Origin: a virus
Strand: one strand, 5' to 3'
Virus record (IMG/VR): IMGVR_UViG_3300029957_000006
Location: 60,455-124,454 of that record
DNA: 64,000 nucleotides
Shown here: positions 54,549-63,112 of the stretch, one piece after another
How the letters are laid out: each line of letters starts with the position of its first letter
Numbering within the stretch: position 1 is the first letter of the stretch
Made by a program: the position numbers and the translations under genes
Notes under the pieces: model-generated
Databases searched by the model: none
The model's input: only the letters and a program-made list of their open reading frames with translations
Told to the model about the DNA's origin: nothing

Positions 54549-55578
54549 CTATTTCAGACACATATTTAGATACATCTTTTGGTTCTAAACCAGCTTCAAC
54601 TAAGATATCTAAATCTTCTTTAAGCACATCATCCATAACCAACTTAAGATATATACCTAACTTAGCTCTATCAAGTTCACCACCATTCATTAAATCACAT
54701 GATTTTTCAATCATTTGATCAAGTCTCCAATTTGGTGTTACTTTATCAGCAATCTCTCTAGCTTTTGTTATTTTAACATCATCAACTTTACTTAGTGTTT
54801 TTACTTTAGATTTAGCAGCATGAAGTGATCCCTTTACTTTGAATCTATGAACGACTCCATTGAATTCACAAGCCCATACAATACCTTCACCAACACCAGA
54901 AAAACCAAATGCTTTCGCAACAGGACATTCTTCTTCCACTTCAAGCGTTAATTCGCCTAACTTGTTTTGAACCATTTCTGGATAATTGAAATCGATCTCA
55001 ATGCTGAAGGTTTTGTAATCACTGATATTGTAAACCTTATTTGCTGGTGATTTTAAATAAGTATGATCAACCCAGTATGCTACTGGTGGTTTTTCATTTA
55101 CTGCTAATTCTTCACCAACAAAGTGTGGTGTAATCTTAACACCAAAGATGAAAAATGATTTTTCAAGATTGCAAATTCCAACACCTTTTTGAATGTTACC
55201 ACCACACCATTCTCCATAAATAGAAATAGTATTTTGATCCATATCAAGATTGTTTTTAACCATGATTTCAGCCATTAAGGTTGAAAATACACCTTGATTA
55301 GATACAACAAAAAATGCAAATCCAGCATTATCTTGTTCTGGCGTAATAATGTTCTCACGTGATTGAATCCAAAGACCATCAATACGATTGTAACAAATAC
55401 TAGCGTTGGTTCCATGAAGCTTTACACTACCAGTAAAGGTAAGCTTAGGCTTAATCTTATTATGATCATAGATAGCATCACCATTGTCATCTAATCCAAC
55501 AAAATTAAATTGTCGGTTGATATTGGTAACAACATTTCTGAATTGTTCGATACTTGGGAAGCTAATGTGCTTTTTCAT
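54514..55578 (-). CDS. RNA ligase (Rnl2/gp24.1-like)
   Basis: 354 residues. Motif I LTFTGSVKLHGTNASICYN has the reactive Lys in KLHGTN, the form used by T4 Rnl2-like ligases. IYGEWCGGNIQKGVGI, SFFIFGVKI, GEGIVWACEF (motif IV) and RFKVKGSLH (motif V) follow, then a helical C-terminal domain. Second RNA ligase in the window. Joins nicked or broken RNA; probably works with the kinase at 17596-18729. Confidence 0.88.
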   Translation of the reverse strand: MKKHISFPSIEQFRNVVTNINRQFNFVGLDDNGDAIYDHNKIKPKLTFTGSVKLHGTNASICYNRIDGLWIQSRENIITPEQDNAGFAFFVVSNQGVFSTLMAEIMVKNNLDMDQNTISIYGEWCGGNIQKGVGICNLEKSFFIFGVKITPHFVGEELAVNEKPPVAYWVDHTYLKSPANKVYNISDYKTFSIEIDFNYPEMVQNKLGELTLEVEEECPVAKAFGFSGVGEGIVWACEFNGVVHRFKVKGSLHAAKSKVKTLSKVDDVKITKAREIADKVTPNWRLDQMIEKSCDLMNGGELDRAKLGIYLKLVMDDVLKEDLDILVEAGLEPKDVSKYVSEIARRYFFDQEKV

Positions 55579-55644
55579 TGTAATATTTATTAAATGTTTT
55601 TTTGAATATTGGTTGATATTCTTTTAATTGTTCTTTCACTGGTT

Positions 55645-56241
55645 TCAAATCTTTATCATTAATGAATCAATCAAATAGGCATGCAATTCATCCATATGAA
55701 CAGCTTTATTATAACCCATTTTTTTAAAACAAATAAACGCCTTTTTTCTTAGTGTTAAAGGTATTGATTTGAGTAATTTAATCATGGCATCATGATAGTC
55801 TTTATTTGTGCTATAAAAACCATGTGCCATTTCATGTTTTATAGTTGCCGTATCACCTTTTTTAACTCCAATCAAATAAAATGGTTTTAATGAAATACCA
55901 TTTATTCTCTTGACAATATTAAACATTTCGTGATCATAAATGTTTAAACAAATTGTATCTGAATCGTATGATAATATTTCGTATATTACATCACTTGGAA
56001 TATTGAAACCTCTCCAATCTTCAGCATATGTAAATTTGTTTTTATTTTTTCTAGAATAAAAACGAATATAATCAAACATATTAAATACCTTACCCTTAAT
56101 TCCAGTAAATGGTGATTCATAAAATTCTTGATAACGGCAAAATAACATTGCTAAATCAAATGAATCATCACATTCTACTAACCAAATACTAGGAGCAACT
56201 TCTTTTAATGTATACTTGATCTTATCGTATATTCTAACCAT
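55645..56241 (-). CDS. Possible zinc metallopeptidase
   Basis: 198 residues. ATIKHEMAHGFYSTN has a perfect HExxH motif, and DELHAYLIDSL further on could supply the third ligand. Surrounding sequence is not a recognised peptidase family. A substrate cannot be named. Confidence 0.55.
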   Translation of the reverse strand: MVRIYDKIKYTLKEVAPSIWLVECDDSFDLAMLFCRYQEFYESPFTGIKGKVFNMFDYIRFYSRKNKNKFTYAEDWRGFNIPSDVIYEILSYDSDTICLNIYDHEMFNIVKRINGISLKPFYLIGVKKGDTATIKHEMAHGFYSTNKDYHDAMIKLLKSIPLTLRKKAFICFKKMGYNKAVHMDELHAYLIDSLMIKI

Positions 56242-56243
56242 AG

Positions 56244-56702
56244 TTAAAAATTAAGGGTAATCGCTGGTGTTAAATAATTCGCACCATCCCAATTGGAAAA
56301 TGTTACACCATACCCAAGTTTTCCTTGTGATAGAGAAGCACCAAAACCATATTCAATAAAATTGTGTCTAGTATTACAAAATTCACCATAACCAAAAATC
56401 AAGCTACCTGTTACAGGTCCAATTGGAAAATAAATACTTGTTTTACATTCAAAATAATAATTTTGAATAACATCACCTGTTTTCCAAATACCAAGCAAAT
56501 TACCACGGCCAATTACAAGACCATAAGCTAAGTTTTTAGGTATGATACCTAGTTCAATAGAAGGGTATGATGAGAATTTAAAATTATTTGAATTTGTCAC
56601 CGAAATGCCAATAGAGGCATAAGGATGTAAATTACATGAATCTGTTTGTGCGTTAACTACAAAGGTTAAGCAAATCAAGGCAAGTGTAAAAAATTTTTTC
56701 AT
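56244..56702 (-). CDS. Exported protein, possibly outer-membrane barrel
   Basis: 152 residues with a signal peptide (MKKFFTLALICLTFVVNAQT). The mature part alternates strands rich in Gly and aromatics (LAYGLVIGRGNLLGIWKTGD, FGASLSQGKLGYGVTFSNW) and ends LNF, the usual aromatic end of an outer-membrane beta-barrel. A role in changing the host surface is possible. Confidence 0.6.
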   Translation of the reverse strand: MKKFFTLALICLTFVVNAQTDSCNLHPYASIGISVTNSNNFKFSSYPSIELGIIPKNLAYGLVIGRGNLLGIWKTGDVIQNYYFECKTSIYFPIGPVTGSLIFGYGEFCNTRHNFIEYGFGASLSQGKLGYGVTFSNWDGANYLTPAITLNF

Positions 56703-56741
56703 TTTTATTTTTTAGTTTGTATTAATAGATTAATTCAGGTA

Positions 56742-58172
56742 TTACGCAGTTGTTAATGATTTAACCATGTTCTCAATCGATTTGATTGATTCAAGACTAT
56801 CACAAGTATCTTTATCGTCACGCAAAGACACAAAAGCTGGGTACATCAATGAATATTCACCACTTGAATTGCTTGAAAGACCATTGCATTTAACTTGAAC
56901 CACCTTGCCAAGCCAAGTAGCTTGATTATCCGTAATCTCTTGCATTTTAGCTTCAGTAATACCCTGTGGACGAGTCTTTACCAATCCATCAGAAGATTCA
57001 CAGCTTAAACTAGAAATCACATGTTCGTTTTTTGAACCCTTTGTTCCAAAGTTAAATCCTACAATTCGTAAATCCACATCCATTTCAAGTTTCATCTTGA
57101 TTTGCCATGTTGGTTTACCATCTTTCCATTCTCCATCCATTGATTTGAGAATGGTTCCTTCTTGAGGTACACCATCAACTTCAGTTGCAAGAACTTCTTG
57201 AAAGTGTTCCATTGCCTCAGCATAAGAACCAACCACTTTAGATTCAATTAATCGAACCATAGTTGCTCTTGAATTGCTGATAAGCTCCTTAGCATTATCT
57301 AAACGAATGTAATAAGGAGTTTTTGATTCTTTATCAAAGTATTCATCAACAGTAATAGTATCCCATACCGTATAACGAATTTTATTTAATGCTTCTTCAA
57401 AGTTTCCGTGTTTTTTCTCAAAAACTTCAAGTTTCTTAGCATGTTCTTTTTCTGTACGTTCAGCTTTCTTACCACAGATATCAATGATTGACGCAATCAT
57501 TCCGTTACTTTCATAACGAGGTACACCATCCATTGTCAATTCACCGTTCAATACACAATCATCAAACTTAGCAAGCTCAGCTAAAAATTTAGCACCAGCA
57601 ACAGCTGTCGTTTCACCACTACGACTTTCCAATTCAACATCACCATTACGAATAATAGCATTGCAGTATCGGCCATCCATCTTAATTTGGGAAACACCTT
57701 TTTTACCACCTTTAAAAACTTCACGTGCTTTCTTTTCATCAAATGAAATAGCACCCATATATGGAGTATCTTCAATCAAGTCTGGAGTCTTTTTATCAAC
57801 CTTATAAACCTTGTTGATAAAAGTAGTTCCCATACCAATCTTAGGGTCCTTGTCAATGATACGTTCAATGATATATGCATCATCTTCATTTAACGATGTA
57901 AGTATTGATTTCAAATAACCAGTTGCTTCACTACCTGTTACTTTTCGACTAGATAATGCATCTAATCCAATGATTGCCATATCTAATGAATGACCACCAT
58001 TTGGCGTATATTCTGGTAATTGTTTAATGTAAAATTTTACACGTTTAGACTTACACAAATAAAGCACACGCTTCAAAAGCTTATTATCCTTATGCTTAGC
58101 TAGAACAGCCATCTTATCTTTATCGCCAGATACAGCGTTAATCTCATCGAAAATATTTTTAATGCTCATCAT
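56742..58172 (-). CDS. ATP-dependent DNA ligase
   Basis: 476 residues, the size of T4 gp30. Motif I VSQIKMDGRYCNAI has the adenylated Lys in KMDGR; ESRSGE (motif Ia), LNGELTMDG (motif III), TILKSMDGEWKDG (motif IV) and WQIKMKLEMDVDL (motif V) are in order, followed by an OB fold (LGKVVQVKCNGLS). Seals nicks in phage DNA. Promoter TACCTTTG 58194-58201 / TTG 58222-58224. Confidence 0.92.
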   Translation of the reverse strand: MMSIKNIFDEINAVSGDKDKMAVLAKHKDNKLLKRVLYLCKSKRVKFYIKQLPEYTPNGGHSLDMAIIGLDALSSRKVTGSEATGYLKSILTSLNEDDAYIIERIIDKDPKIGMGTTFINKVYKVDKKTPDLIEDTPYMGAISFDEKKAREVFKGGKKGVSQIKMDGRYCNAIIRNGDVELESRSGETTAVAGAKFLAELAKFDDCVLNGELTMDGVPRYESNGMIASIIDICGKKAERTEKEHAKKLEVFEKKHGNFEEALNKIRYTVWDTITVDEYFDKESKTPYYIRLDNAKELISNSRATMVRLIESKVVGSYAEAMEHFQEVLATEVDGVPQEGTILKSMDGEWKDGKPTWQIKMKLEMDVDLRIVGFNFGTKGSKNEHVISSLSCESSDGLVKTRPQGITEAKMQEITDNQATWLGKVVQVKCNGLSSNSSGEYSLMYPAFVSLRDDKDTCDSLESIKSIENMVKSLTTA

Positions 58173-58206
58173 CAAGTATTTAGTTTATTATTGCAAAGGT
58201 AAGTAT

Positions 58207-59472
58207 TTATTCTGACATCTCCAAATCTTTTAATCCAAGATAAACCTTCTCAAAACCAGAGGTTGATTTATTCAGATCAAAATTATTTGTGATAAAGTCA
58301 ATTACTTCTTTAGGGTCAATTGAATCATTGAAGACGATATTAGGCCCATGATTATCCAACATAACACAATACAGGTTGCCAAATTTGCCTAAACCATTAG
58401 CCGTATTTTCACCACATTGGTGAGAACCACATTCGTATTCTCTTTGTGAAACGATTGGAATGTTATTGACATTGCCTTCTTTTAATGGACAATGGAAGTG
58501 AACAATTGAATTGCAATCATTATAACGATTGAAAATTATTCGTTGTGATTGTCCACCAACTGATGGTTTTGAACCATAAGCAATTACATTGTCATCACCA
58601 TCAGTTTCAACCAATACCATTCCATTTTTATCAATGTTATTGAAATTGGTTTTACGAATTGAAGTCAGAAATTTATTTGATTCAAGCTTAACTGCAAAGT
58701 GACCCGTAGTTGCTCCATTGAATTCTTTATAAGCGTTATGTTCAACACACCAGTTAATTACTGTTCGTAACGTTGCTGGGATTCGTTCATCACTCCATGA
58801 AACTGGATTACCTTTTACCACCGTTGATCGTGTAAAGGTCAAATGAGTACGATAATAAGTGATATCAACCAATTCGACTAAACACTCATCTCGTGTCATG
58901 TCTTTACCATAAACACCTTCTTCTGGTGTGATGATAAAATTACTTCTTGTTACAACATCATTTGCCAATACAATATTCGCTGAACTCTTCTTCAAGAGAT
59001 TTAATCCATCGCTGAATTGTTCTTGTTTTGTTGCATTGGATGTAGTTTTGAAACCAACCAAGAAGATATCTTTTCTGTTAGCTCGTATCTTATTAATGAT
59101 CTTGGCTGCTGGTGAAATATAAATGAAAGCATCACCTTCAAGTGTCTTTAATCTCTCAGCATACTTGCCAGATTCAATTCCATTGATCTTACCATCGAAA
59201 TCACATAATGCAACATTAAAGAAAATAGCTTTAACAGTGTTATCATTGATAAGCTTATCAACCAAATTAGATACATCTTCGTTGGTGACGATTTTAGATG
59301 TTGAATCAGCCATCTTTGTCAGAATCAATTCAACATCCATATTGGTGAACTTTTCTTTACATTTTTCATATAAAGATTTTGCTGTTTCACCAAATGCTGG
59401 TGTTGCTAGGGCCAAATGTGTTCTAAGATGTGAAAATGTTCCACCACCTAGTATTACAATTTTCTTATTCAT
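58207..59472 (-). CDS. CoaB-like / class II aldolase fusion
   Basis: 421 residues. The N-terminal half has the phosphopantothenoylcysteine synthetase pattern: KIVILGGGTFSHLR..LATPAFGE, FFNVALCDFDG, GFKTTSNATKQEQ and SSANIVLANDVV. The C-terminal half is class II aldolase-like: GATTGHFAVKL, NSIVHFHCPLKEGN (zinc HxH pair), YECGSHQCGENTAN and LDNHGPNIVF. This fusion is unusual. A role in coenzyme A or sugar-phosphate metabolism is possible; the CoaB half lacks parts I would expect of a full enzyme. Confidence 0.7.
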   Translation of the reverse strand: MNKKIVILGGGTFSHLRTHLALATPAFGETAKSLYEKCKEKFTNMDVELILTKMADSTSKIVTNEDVSNLVDKLINDNTVKAIFFNVALCDFDGKINGIESGKYAERLKTLEGDAFIYISPAAKIINKIRANRKDIFLVGFKTTSNATKQEQFSDGLNLLKKSSANIVLANDVVTRSNFIITPEEGVYGKDMTRDECLVELVDITYYRTHLTFTRSTVVKGNPVSWSDERIPATLRTVINWCVEHNAYKEFNGATTGHFAVKLESNKFLTSIRKTNFNNIDKNGMVLVETDGDDNVIAYGSKPSVGGQSQRIIFNRYNDCNSIVHFHCPLKEGNVNNIPIVSQREYECGSHQCGENTANGLGKFGNLYCVMLDNHGPNIVFNDSIDPKEVIDFITNNFDLNKSTSGFEKVYLGLKDLEMSE

Positions 59473-59480
59473 AAGTGAAT

Positions 59481-60104
59481 TTATTTTAATGTCTCTAAAT
59501 GTTTTTCATTTAGTGCTAAATACAATTGAATTTGATTAGTCATGATAAATTTAATGTTCTCATAGACACCTTCTTGATGTGGGAAATTACGTCTTGCCAA
59601 TTTAAGCATTGGAATTGTAAATTCTTTTGTTTCTTGAATGTAAGACATTCTTTTTTCTGGCTTAAAGCCATTCAGCATGGACATAAGATTATGAACTCGA
59701 TCAAATCCCTTACAGACACTTGTGATTTCACACTCAGCCATTGCTGGATAGTATTGTTCATTAGGGACTTTAACACCTTGATAAACCTTAGTCATCAATC
59801 TAACTGCATTGGTTACCCTTTCACCAAAACGTTGATTGATTTCTTCAAATGATATTCCTTTATCTTCACATATATCATGAAGAAAGATTACAATGAAAAC
59901 TTCTTCTTTAAAATTGAAATGATGAACGAGTGTTCTAGCTAAATTTGCTTGAGAAACTTGATGGGAAAATTCATGCTGACCATCTTTACGAGTTCCATTA
60001 TGAAACTTTTCAGCAAAAGCCATAGCTTCAGCTGCTTTGTAATATCCTCTACCCATTAACCAATAGCGTAAAGCTATCTTCATTTTTTCGTAGTCTTCTT
60101 TCAT
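59481..60104 (-). CDS. HD-domain alarmone-hydrolase-like protein (MESH1/SpoT type)
   Basis: 207 residues. EAMAFAEKFHNGTRKDGQHEF..HQV, FIVIFLHDICEDKGIS (HDxxED motif), FGERVTNAVRLMTKVYQG and CKGFDRVHNLMSML with the later Asp match the (p)ppGpp hydrolase HD domain of MESH1 and SpoT. It could lower host alarmone levels during infection. Activity on another nucleotide cannot be excluded. Promoter 60109-60139. Confidence 0.75.
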   Translation of the reverse strand: MKEDYEKMKIALRYWLMGRGYYKAAEAMAFAEKFHNGTRKDGQHEFSHQVSQANLARTLVHHFNFKEEVFIVIFLHDICEDKGISFEEINQRFGERVTNAVRLMTKVYQGVKVPNEQYYPAMAECEITSVCKGFDRVHNLMSMLNGFKPEKRMSYIQETKEFTIPMLKLARRNFPHQEGVYENIKFIMTNQIQLYLALNEKHLETLK

Positions 60105-60144
60105 GATACAAAGGTAGTAAAACTATTTGGTTAATCCAAATAAA

Positions 60145-60465
60145 TTATAATGTAGGTATTTCTTGAGTTGTGTTCCAAACTGCTTTGCCAATCAACAAAG
60201 AAGCATCTTGGCCTTCATAATAACCATCTGATTCTCGAAGAACATAAATTGGTTCACCGATTTCAGCTGCAACTGCTTTCAATGCTTCACCATGCTTGGT
60301 TAAATCCAAATCACCCCACCAAACCTTTCCTTCTTTTAGTGTTATAACATTAGCATTAAAAACACAAACACTCTTCGGATTAGCATCTCTATACATTGTT
60401 TTTGATATGGATATCATATTACCCATATATAGTGATTGATTCTTAAATGATTCTTTTATATTCAT
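60145..60465 (-). CDS. Hypothetical protein
   Basis: 106 residues. VITLKEGKVWWGDLDLTKHG followed by ALKAVAAEIGEPIYVLRESD looks like a conserved small phage domain; no family named. Confidence 0.55.
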   Translation of the reverse strand: MNIKESFKNQSLYMGNMISISKTMYRDANPKSVCVFNANVITLKEGKVWWGDLDLTKHGEALKAVAAEIGEPIYVLRESDGYYEGQDASLLIGKAVWNTTQEIPTL

Positions 60466-60506
60466 ACTTTATATTGAGATTTCAATCTTTATTAATACAA
60501 AATTAA

Positions 60507-61058
60507 TTATTTGATGAACTTAATTAATTCAGCTTTCTTTGCATCATATTCAGCCTGTGTAATCAATCCTAAATCAAGTTTATCTTTCCATTTTTTAAGT
60601 TCAGCAAGTGCTTCATCACTTGTCATTCCAAATGATTTAATCTCACCATTTTCAATTGCTATTTCAAATTTTGAAGAATAATTACCTGTTAGAGCACCAT
60701 AATATCCTTTACTTCTAACAGATACATAAAACCCACTTTTTTTAGTACCAACAACATCAAATCGTTTAATTATTGTTTTATCACCACTAGCTGAAGCAAA
60801 TAATGGTGTTATTGGTGTAATCAAACCATCACCCTGAGTAATATATGCAAATGTTTTATTTGATGAGGGAACACCAATTGTTAATGTATCGCCAATTTTA
60901 TAAATTGAACCATCTTTTGCTTGGTAGACTGTGAATTCTGTTGTTGTTTTTGGTCGAATACTCCCTTGAAGATCGGAATATTTTAATGTGTCTTGTCCAA
61001 AAACTGTCAACGTAAAACACATTATAAGTGCTATTATAATAAATCTAATATTTTTCAT
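60507..61058 (-). CDS. Exported protein with SHOCT-like tail
   Basis: 183 residues with a signal peptide (MKNIRFIIIALIMCFTLTVF GQ). Beta-rich mature part (VYQAKDGSIYKIGDTLTIG), then a C-terminal LKKWKDKLDLGLITQAEYDA helix pair that fits the SHOCT oligomerisation motif. Envelope location expected; function unknown. Confidence 0.62.
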   Translation of the reverse strand: MKNIRFIIIALIMCFTLTVFGQDTLKYSDLQGSIRPKTTTEFTVYQAKDGSIYKIGDTLTIGVPSSNKTFAYITQGDGLITPITPLFASASGDKTIIKRFDVVGTKKSGFYVSVRSKGYYGALTGNYSSKFEIAIENGEIKSFGMTSDEALAELKKWKDKLDLGLITQAEYDAKKAELIKFIK

Positions 61059-61116
61059 TATTTGTTTTATTTTGTGATTACTCTTTAAAGGATTTTCATC
61101 TCAACCCCTATATTTA

Positions 61117-61743
61117 TTAAAAATTAAATCCAGCCAATAAAACAACCCCTTTTGGATTAAAATCATAACCTAATCCAAATGAAAAGTGACTTTTTTCAGC
61201 TAAAACACCAAAAGTGAAATTTGCTTTTGTTTCAGATGTTGATGATGAACCATTATTCACCCAATAATATCCTAAAACATTATAACCAGAGCTGACATCT
61301 TCTGCTTCTAAAAACTTATCTGTTGTAGATGATCTTTTTGTTACACCAACACCAATATATGGTCTTACAAAAAAATTATTTTTATGATATACCGCATAAC
61401 CCATACCAAAATCAATTCTAAATATATTATTTGTTGTATAAAAAGCTGATTTACCAGTGGCAACATTACCCCAAGTTCCTATTTGATAAACTCCACTATT
61501 ATCATAAGCAACAATGCTTCCATCTCCAGAATATGAAGTACCACCTTTTATTGTTGTAAAAAAAGATAGTTCTTTAGCATGAATAAACACACCACCACCA
61601 GCTGGTAATGATGGTAAATTTCCAGTATATAAAATTGAACAAATTGGAGAGTGCTCTTTTTGAATATCAGTGCTTGTTTGTCCAAAAATCATGATGGACA
61701 TACATGTCATCATTACAATCATAATAGTTTTAAAATTTTTCAT
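61117..61743 (-). CDS. Exported outer-membrane barrel-like protein
   Basis: 208 residues. Signal peptide MKNFKTIMIVMMTCMSIMIF GQ, then alternating Gly/aromatic strands (FRIDFGMGYAVYHKNNFFVR, SHFSFGLGYDFNPKGVVLLA) and a final GFNF. Outer-membrane protein style of Bacteroidetes. Promoter TACCTTTG 61808-61815 / TTG 61836-61838. May alter the host surface, for instance superinfection exclusion (inference). Confidence 0.62.
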   Translation of the reverse strand: MKNFKTIMIVMMTCMSIMIFGQTSTDIQKEHSPICSILYTGNLPSLPAGGGVFIHAKELSFFTTIKGGTSYSGDGSIVAYDNSGVYQIGTWGNVATGKSAFYTTNNIFRIDFGMGYAVYHKNNFFVRPYIGVGVTKRSSTTDKFLEAEDVSSGYNVLGYYWVNNGSSSTSETKANFTFGVLAEKSHFSFGLGYDFNPKGVVLLAGFNF

Positions 61744-61863
61744 TTTATTTTTAGTTAAATATCCCTACTCTTATTACCATTTTCGGGTTACTGGTATTAT
61801 TTTAATACAAAGGTATGATTATTATTTGAAATTACCAAATTTAATTATAGTTTTACTTAAAAC

Positions 61864-61912
61864 AAAAAGAGTCTCCATTACAAAGACTCAATCTGTTATC
61901 AGCAAAGGGACT
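61864..61912 (-). terminator. Terminator with conserved upstream box after DGR target 4
   Basis: GAGTCT/AGACTC hairpin (61869-61889) followed by five T on the minus strand, preceded by a 17-base box identical to that at 47440-47456. Similar to the element after target 1. Confidence 0.72.
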
Positions 61913-61935
61913 GAATGTGGTTAAGGTCTGTTAAA

Positions 61936-62373
61936 TTATTTTTCGTTTAAAAGGTAATCCTTAAACAAGTCCAAAAATGTAATACCCAAAAATTTAGCTT
62001 GATCATCGCTTTCTACATAAAGGGCCGATGGAACATACGTATTAGTATTAAAATAACTAGTATCATAATACGAAAAACCGCAGTCAACTTTAAACCAAGT
62101 AAACCATTTTGATTGATTCCTATCACTAAAATTTGGTGTCCAATTGGTAAATGATCTAATGGCTTCAACCACTACTTCAAGATGCCTTAATGCTATTTCA
62201 CGTTTACGTAAACTGGTATTAGTATAATCTGGTAGTGTTTTACCTAAGTGTTTATAGGCATCTTCAAGTGTTTTGATGTCTTTATAAGACCTGAATTTGT
62301 TGGTTTGTCTAGCTATTTCAGCTAACTGTTCATCAGTTAAGGTGATACTTACACCATTGATATCGATTTTCAT
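61936..62373 (-). CDS. DGR target protein 4 (remote)
   Basis: 145 residues, a close relative of target 1 with the same MKIDINGVSITLTDEQLAEI start and QAKFLGITFLDLFKDYLL end. Variable stretch GFSYYDTSYFNTNTYVPSA is encoded at 62022-62081. It lies about 47 kb from the template repeat, with its own promoter (62399-62429) and the same kind of terminator as target 1. Every difference from the template in the aligned core is at a coding-strand adenine, so it is an active or recent target. Confidence 0.85.
   Translation of the reverse strand: MKIDINGVSITLTDEQLAEIARQTNKFRSYKDIKTLEDAYKHLGKTLPDYTNTSLRKREIALRHLEVVVEAIRSFTNWTPNFSDRNQSKWFTWFKVDCGFSYYDTSYFNTNTYVPSALYVESDDQAKFLGITFLDLFKDYLLNEK
62022..62081 (-). 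repeat. DGR variable repeat VR4
   Basis: 60 bases aligned end to end with the template at 15030-15089. Only a handful of changes in the core, all at template adenines in coding sense, the least diverged of the four. Confidence 0.85.
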
Positions 62374-62436
62374 ATTTGTATATTTTAAGATTATGATGCA
62401 AAGGTATGAATAATAATTGAATTTACCAAATCTATA

Positions 62437-62679
62437 TCAATATTTATTTCTAATAAGAACTTTAATTTGACTATTATTAATTATATCTCTTACTTCTTTC
62501 CTAGTTTTAGCTAAACGTAAACGATTAAAGCAGATACCATATTCAACTCTCTTATGCCACATATCTGGTCTTTCCTTTAGCTTTTCAACCATAAGATATA
62601 ATTGTACATATCGTCTACATTTATAGAGGAAGAAACTTCTACCCCATTTTGTTTTTAAATCAGCACACTCTTTTTCCAT
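62437..62679 (-). CDS. Small basic hypothetical protein
   Basis: 80 residues, Arg/Lys-rich with YKCRRYVQLYLMVEKLKERP and LRLAKTRKEVRDIINNSQI. No family recognised. Confidence 0.5.
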   Translation of the reverse strand: MEKECADLKTKWGRSFFLYKCRRYVQLYLMVEKLKERPDMWHKRVEYGICFNRLRLAKTRKEVRDIINNSQIKVLIRNKY

Positions 62680-62763
62680 GTTTTTAGTCTAAAGATACTA
62701 AAAACGCAATAAAATGTCAATGAAAACTTTGTTTTTATTTTTATATTACTATATTTATAACCT

Positions 62764-62919
62764 ATGAAAGACTCTAAACATATCAGTATTGCTATTGATC
62801 CAAATATCCTTAAACAATTAGATGAAGGCAACTATAATAAGTCTAAATTGGTTGATTCACTGCTTACTGAACACTTTAAAAATAAAAATCGCCAAAAAGC
62901 GAACTTTACTAAAAAGTAA
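62764..62919 (+). CDS. Ribbon-helix-helix protein, copy B1
   Basis: 51 residues, about 80 percent identical to the protein at 53479-53634 (HISIAIDPNILKQLDEGNYN). Same strand-helix-helix plan and the same TCGC/GCGA hairpin in the final codons. Upstream TTG and TATATTTA promoter-like boxes are also similar. Confidence 0.7.
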   Translation: MKDSKHISIAIDPNILKQLDEGNYNKSKLVDSLLTEHFKNKNRQKANFTKK

Positions 62920-62950
62920 GATATTTATTAGTATATAAACACATACTAAT

Positions 62951-63112
62951 ATGGGACGAAACAAAAAACCAAAAGAAGAGAAAAAGGGTAAATTAAGCAT
63001 ATCTATCTCAACCATTAATTTTCAGCAAATGGAACAGGATGACATTAATAAGTCACAACTAATTAATTGGTTATTGGAACAGCATTTTAACTCTATTAAC
63101 AATGGAAAATAA
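62951..63112 (+). CDS. Ribbon-helix-helix-like protein, copy B2
   Basis: 53 residues, nearly identical to the protein at 53665-53820 but with a different last few residues (SINNGK). Its end overlaps the start of the HNH gene by 11 bases. Confidence 0.68.
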   Translation: MGRNKKPKEEKKGKLSISISTINFQQMEQDDINKSQLINWLLEQHFNSINNGK

